From NCBI GenBank assembly GCA_003024985.2, contig PXIH01S0059686.1: DNA of 12,787 nucleotides; one strand, 5' to 3'. Source of the stretch: Euperipatoides rowelli. Its lineage: Eukaryota; Onychophora; Udeonychophora; Euonychophora; Peripatopsidae. The stretch's first letter is position 1, and each line of letters starts with the position of its first letter. Below the pieces are notes generated by a model. That model ran no database searches and was not told the origin of the DNA. It saw nothing but the letters and a program-made list of their open reading frames with translations. The position numbers were made by a program, and so were the translations under genes. Below, piece after piece: positions 9,170 to 12,787 of this stretch.

Positions 9170-9525
9170 ATGCTTTATAATAGAAGATTGAACGTAACCG
9201 CAAAAAATGCCAAACCTAAATACAAAAGCAAAATTAAAAGCTATTCACACATTAAAATCAAATGTGTATCACAGAAATACTTAATCCCCAGGATCCTTTT
9301 TTCAAATACTAGATTGTTAAGAAATAAATTTGAAGTATTACATTCTAAAAAAACTGATTTAGCCATATTTTTGAAAAATATCCTATGCACTGCTCTCCAA
9401 AAATTTTTGACATTACTGGAAGAGACACTAGAAAAGCAGGAAAACTTCATCAATTCTTTATTAGAACTAATCGATATAAATTTTCTCCCATCCCTTACCT
9501 CCTTAGTCTNNTTAATGCTCCTTAA
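9170..9525 (+). pseudogene. fused LINE coding relic: endonuclease N-terminus plus ORF C-terminal tail
   Basis: The first frame (from ATG 9170) holds about 70 residues: a lysine-rich leader, then the NTRxLRNKF motif that opens apurinic-type LINE endonucleases. The tail is in another frame from about 9409 to TAA 9523. The catalytic endonuclease residues and all RT motifs are absent. Two N bases at 9510-9511 lie in the tail. Confidence 0.8.
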
Positions 9526-9715
9526 TTTATCTCTATTTTCTATAAAAGTGCTTCTATATTTTTAACTATTTCATCTTTCATTGTACAATGAATTAATATT
9601 TTTAATAAGCTTTGTAACTTGAATCTACATCCTCACCGAGGACTAGGATTCTTGTCTATTGATTATTTATCAACTTGTTTGTTTGATAAAATACCTAAAA
9701 ATATAAAAATATACT
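9170..9715 (+). mobile_element. internally deleted LINE relic, sense orientation
   Basis: An endonuclease start (PRILFSNTRLLRNKFEVLHS, KTDLAIF) at about 9281-9374 is followed within about 50 bases by an ORF C-terminal tail (GKLHQFFIRTNRY, FSPIPYLLSL; stop 9523-9525). The tail matches that of the antisense LINE (KLFKPFIRTTRY, SPIPYLYKLL). The rest of the endonuclease and the whole reverse transcriptase are missing. A 3' UTR with hairpin CCTC-ACC-GAGG (9631-9641) and TTGTTTGTTTGATA follows. Start and end are approximate. Confidence 0.82.
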
Positions 9716-10084
9716 AAAATGACGAGGGCAAATCTTAACCCTGAGGGCAGTTTTTAGAGTAGAAGTAATTTAGCTGACAGTTGTAATATGCTTCACATAG
9801 GGTTGCCATATGATCAAAGTGGAAATCCAGGACAGTAAACTGTGCAAAGGGAGAGTCAGGCATTTAGACCCCACACTGGGATCAAGGGGTCAGAGTCATG
9901 GGGATAGGGAGCAAACTTACCAGTCTGTTATACTAAGGAAACAACAGACCTAGGGAGGGTCGGGTAAGATAGCAGATGATAACGTGGTCATGGAATGAGA
10001 AAACTTGATAAATTTTATTCTTAATCTTAAATATTCTTTACAAGTAGAGCAATATTTACCTAATTAATAACATTTTAATTTCAG
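9716..10084 (+). other. non-coding stretch with a more GC-rich block at about 9790-9980
   Basis: The block begins near AGGGTTGCCATATGATC and includes CCAGGACAGT, GACCCCACACTGGG and GACCTAGGGAGGGTCGGG. Its composition differs from the flanks and suggests an inserted, unidentified repeat. No reading frame of note. Confidence 0.4.
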
Positions 10085-10139
10085 AGTTTATAAAAATCAG
10101 GCAAATTATGGTGACAACTCCGCCTCTTATTCTTACTGA
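10085..10139 (+). CDS. candidate terminal MKS1 exon 1 (short)
   Basis: A good acceptor (ACATTTTAATTTCAG) precedes 10085. Joined in phase 2 to the last sure MKS1 exon, it reads QVYKNQANYGDNSASYSY and stops at TGA 10137-10139. The first residues (QS-Q-V-Y) sit where vertebrate MKS1 has QS-R-A-F, which is only a faint resemblance. An AATAAA lies at 10322-10327, without an obvious GT-rich element. This could equally be chance, since the reading is only 18 residues. Confidence 0.25.
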
Positions 10140-10576
10140 AAAAAAAAAAAACTCGCACAAAAATTTGAAAGACATTTTTATTAACATTCTATATTAGAAT
10201 ATGCATTACAATGAATTCAGGTGTCTTATTTTTGTTGCACCAATCAGATTTTGTTGCTGATTGGATTAACTTGATGTTGAGGATTTAGTGTCATTTATCA
10301 ATAGCAATTGATAAACTCCAGAATAAATCTTTAAGATTTATTCCTAATTTGTAGCCTACTTGATTTGACCATTCACATTTACAGTTTTATTTATTAATTT
10401 TGGGTAATTTTTGATATTGATATGTTACTATGCTACTTCTACCATCTCATATTCCATCCCTGAATCCTTTCCTCTGGGCCAGCCACCCAAGGCATAGCCA
10501 CCCCTTCACCCTTTATTCCCCTGCAAAGAAATGAAAAGACTTTAAATCATGAACAATCTTAAATGACAACAAATTA

Positions 10577-10684
10577 CAAATTAGAATCCTAATGCAAATT
10601 AGAATCATAATGCAAATTAGAATCATAATGCAAATTAGAATCATAATGCAAATTAGAATCATAATGCAAATTAGAATCATAATG
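10577..10684. repeat. 18-bp tandem repeat, exactly six copies
   Basis: The unit is CAAATTAGAATCATAATG; the first copy has one change (CCTAATG). Five unit junctions create ATGCAAAT, the octamer bound by POU/Oct factors, at 10592, 10610, 10628, 10646 and 10664. Because 18 is a multiple of three, the array leaves reading frames open, so the long - strand frame across it is an artefact. Confidence 0.96.
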
Positions 10685-10949
10685 CACTTTAAATAAATAC
10701 AAATCAATATGATGAAAGAATACCAAATATACTGCTTAATTAGACCTGGAGGGAAATCTGTATCATAGTTACCATGGTTACCAAGCTGAAGCTGTAATTT
10801 GCTGATCTTCTCTGACATCAATAATAGTACTAAATACTCTCACCTGGTGGCGTTTTCATCTTGGATAATCTGCATAAAATAGCAGATGACAGTCTATAGC
10901 AACTTATAAGATAAAACTCAATATCAACTATGCTACTTTTGACAACAAG

Positions 10950-11097
10950 GAGATATACTGTAAAAGCTCATGCACTGGAGATATTGAGAGAGATTGGCCA
11001 AGACAACAACCTGGAATTTAGAATCGAACACCAGCACGACGAAGAATATAATAACATTGTTTCAGAGATGCATCTTAGCGATAATGAACTACTGTAG
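10950..11097 (+). CDS. candidate terminal MKS1 exon 2, or an unassigned coding exon
   Basis: The acceptor would be GACAACAAG|G at 10949/10950, with a weak pyrimidine tract; a second AG two bases on gives the same phase. The phase needed to continue from the MKS1 exon ending at 8548 opens a highly charged 48-residue reading (RYTVKAHALEILREIGQDNN near its start, SEMHLSDNELL at its end) that stops at TAG 11095-11097. The frame is open back to 10915. A poly(A) signal with a GT-rich element lies about 370 bases downstream. I see no convincing similarity to the vertebrate MKS1 tail, which is itself poorly conserved, so the exon is inferred from phase, composition and the poly(A) site only. Confidence 0.33.
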
Positions 11098-11469
11098 TTA
11101 CCAAATTGCCGCCTCATCTTCCAACATTGACCACAGTTTGACATCCTTTCATCACATAATTGCTGTAGTGTCACTTCTCATCTACCACTTTATGGTTAGC
11201 TAACCCTGGTTTCCGATGTCAACAAGCTTTCCTGTTTCCTGTGACCGCAAGCAAATCTTATCATAGACTCTCAATTTTAAGGACTTTGATTTTTGTTTAC
11301 CCCCCTTTTCCCTCCCCCTTGGCTATGCCCTTATTGTCCTATCATCTCTCTCTTCTCTTTGCTGTGCGTTTTGGTCTAATTTATAATCAAGTGTACTGTA
11401 CATACTAAGGGAAATTTTGTAATCTTAATTTTGGGGAATGGATATCTTTGTCAATTGTCATTCTATGCA
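11098..11469 (+). other. possible MKS1 3' UTR, no gene
   Basis: Sequence between the candidate stop at 11095-11097 and the AATAAA at 11470. It has pyrimidine-rich patches (11300-11360) and no supported reading frame. Its role depends on the candidate terminal exon being real. Confidence 0.3.
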
Positions 11470-11524
11470 AATAAATATGTTTATTTGCTAACCGCTCTGC
11501 GTTTGTGTGTGTGGGTGTGTGTAG
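11470..11524 (+). promoter_or_regulatory. candidate poly(A) signal with GT-rich downstream element
   Basis: AATAAA at 11470-11475 is followed 25 bases later by a GT-rich tract at 11501-11524 (GTTTGTGTGTGTGGGTGTGT...). This spacing and composition are the standard animal cleavage/polyadenylation layout. It lies on the same strand as MKS1 and downstream of the candidate terminal exon ending at 11097. AATAAA alone is common in such AT-rich DNA; the GT tract is what makes this one stand out. Confidence 0.45.
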
Positions 11525-12643
11525 TACTAGTAGTTACTCGAAATGCTTTATTTAATTCTTAATTATTAGTCAGATGTCTTACCTAGCAAGCGTGAGATGG
11601 GGGGAGTAGCTGCTCATTTCTATCGGGGCAGGGATAAAAAAAGGGTTACTTCCCCTTTCTCCTCAATCCTATGTCAGCCGATTTGGACTGTTATTTCATT
11701 GGGTTTAGCTAGCTCTCCCTTATTTTGTCTCGTGCTGATTTCTAGCCCTTTATGAGATTTTATCATAATTTGGCACAATTTGATCCTTGTTCTATAGCCT
11801 ATATTATATCTTGGGTTTAGTCTGTATTTACGTTAAGCCTACATGTGAATGCATTAAGTTATACTTCTTAGCTTATGTAGTTTACATGTGAGTGTAAATA
11901 TAGGCTAGTTTAGAGATACTGTATATTATATATTTGATAATTATTCCTCCGATCGATGCAGGTTCATATGTGGACGAGTCAGTGCCATCCGCGTGCTACT
12001 CTACCCTACATATGGGCTATGGAGATAATTAGGAATATTCCCCAAGTCAGGGATCATATTTGCAATGCAAAGAGGTAGCGGAATGATTGTTCATATCTGC
12101 ACCGCATGTATTACAAATATGATCAAGAGAGTCCAACTTCTACATGTCATGCAATTATAAATTAAACTTACTTATCAGAGATGATAGGTAAATTCGATTT
12201 ATAGGGTATGTTACTAGAAATAAGGCTCCCCACTCAGGTAGAAACTCTCAATATCTCATATCTATGAGCTCCTCCACGTAGTTGCCTTAATTGAGTGTCT
12301 ACTTCGGTGATAAGTAGTTATATAGGTAATGGAGGGAATCATGCCTGGGTGCAATATAAGTATTCTGAAATACATAATCTTCCTCGTGATAGAATATAAC
12401 AAATTAGGGGGGGAGGGAATCTCTATGAGGAGGATTATGAACAGTCTAACAAAGCATTAACTGTTTAAGTTATGACAAATGTATAAAAAAATCACTACAG
12501 GTAAATATTTTAGACAATATATTGGGTATATACTGTAGATCTATGGGTAGAATAATTAGGTTATTTGGTGAGAATCCGTTTTAAAAAAAATCCCTACAGG
12601 TCATATTACTGAAGTTATATTGTATCGTCCATTTGGCCTTTCT
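11525..12643. other. 1.1 kb without recognisable gene
   Basis: Mixed composition, somewhat richer in GC than the introns. A similar sequence, A-run then ATC(A/C)CTACAGGT, occurs twice about 100 bases apart (12485-12502 and 12583-12601). I see no coding segment, RNA gene or transposon that I can name. Confidence 0.5.
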
Positions 12644-12651
12644 GGAGGACA

Positions 12652-12787
12652 CAGTGCTCGAAAAATCCTATGTCCGAGGGGCCCGGGGCGCCTAAAAAAT
12701 TAGTCCGGGCGTGTAAAAAATAATGTCAGGGGCCCATCTGGGAACCTAAAGCTCATGTTTAATATTTCCTAATAATTACAACTGAAT
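12652..12787 (+). mobile_element. possible hAT-like transposon end, running off the right edge
   Basis: From 12652 the sequence begins CAGTGCTCGAAAAATCC and becomes GC-rich (GAGGGGCCCGGGGCGCC, then GTCCGGGCGTGTAAAAAA). A CAGTG/CAGGG start with this composition resembles hAT-superfamily termini. The 8 bases before it, GGAGGACA, would be the target duplication. The other end is outside the window, so this is only a suggestion. Confidence 0.3.

Noticed and set aside
9735-9747. TTAACCCTGAGGG as another end of the TTAA-element family
   Set aside because: After CCCT it departs from the TCCACC core and there is no matching inverted end nearby.
10513-10821. Reading frame of 102 residues on the - strand with repeated MILICI
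   Set aside because: It exists only because the 18-bp tandem repeat keeps its frame open; no protein features outside the repeat.
10968-11203. Overlapping frames on both strands around the candidate terminal exon
   Set aside because: The - strand frame and the + strand frame from 10994 show no domain; the frame in phase with MKS1 is a different one and is the only one kept.
10480-11335. TGGCTATGCC and its complement GGCATAGCCA about 830 bases apart as transposon ends
   Set aside because: Only about 10-11 bases match and the surrounding bases do not extend the inverted repeat or show target duplications.
12600-12680. Possible exon after CCCTACAG at 12599 reading HITEVILYRPFGLSGGH
   Set aside because: No clear donor, no known family, and the right part overlaps the possible transposon edge; too short to support.

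Overview
This is a stretch of nuclear DNA from an animal. It is AT-rich, has short exons separated by GT...AG introns of about 0.1-2.1 kb, and carries LINE remnants, short TTAA-flanked DNA-transposon-like elements and several tandem repeats. I see no prokaryotic gene organisation. The species cannot be fixed from sequence alone; an invertebrate is my weak guess, from the LINE types and AT-richness. Isolated N positions (605, 1610, 9510-9511) show it is a draft assembly.

The one recognisable host gene is MKS1 (Meckel syndrome type 1, a B9-domain protein of the ciliary transition zone) on the + strand. Eight consecutive coding exons (456-512, 1423-1465, 1983-2045, 4158-4228, 6353-6419, 7425-7532, 7642-7775, 8466-8548) join in frame with consistent phases and give about 208 residues. 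These cover the end of the N-terminal half and the whole B9 domain. The 5' half of the gene lies upstream of the window. The 3' end is unresolved: the last sure exon ends in phase 2, and there are two phase-compatible candidate terminal exons (10085-10139 and about 10950-11097), plus a TAA right behind the last donor. An AATAAA at 11470 followed by a GT-rich tract is a plausible poly(A) site for the second candidate.

The introns hold the rest. Position 1-95 is a 32-bp minisatellite and 720-922 is a 101-bp tandem duplication. The 2.1-kb intron 1983/2045-4158 carries a 5'-truncated, frameshifted LINE in antisense (2829-about 3980), ending in an (AAT)n tail. The next intron carries a 1.0-kb TTAA-bounded element (4533-5536) with internal about 190-bp repeats and a near-perfect hairpin. 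It also has a decayed repeat field rich in AGTAACT/AGTTACT (6480-6755, in the following intron). After the last sure exon come a second TTAA-bounded element with similar ends (8629-9071) and a second LINE relic in sense orientation (about 9170-9715), in which an endonuclease start is joined to the ORF tail with the reverse transcriptase missing. An 18-bp x 6 array (10577-10684) follows.

From 11525 to the right edge I find no gene. The last about 135 bases are GC-rich and may be the start of another DNA transposon.
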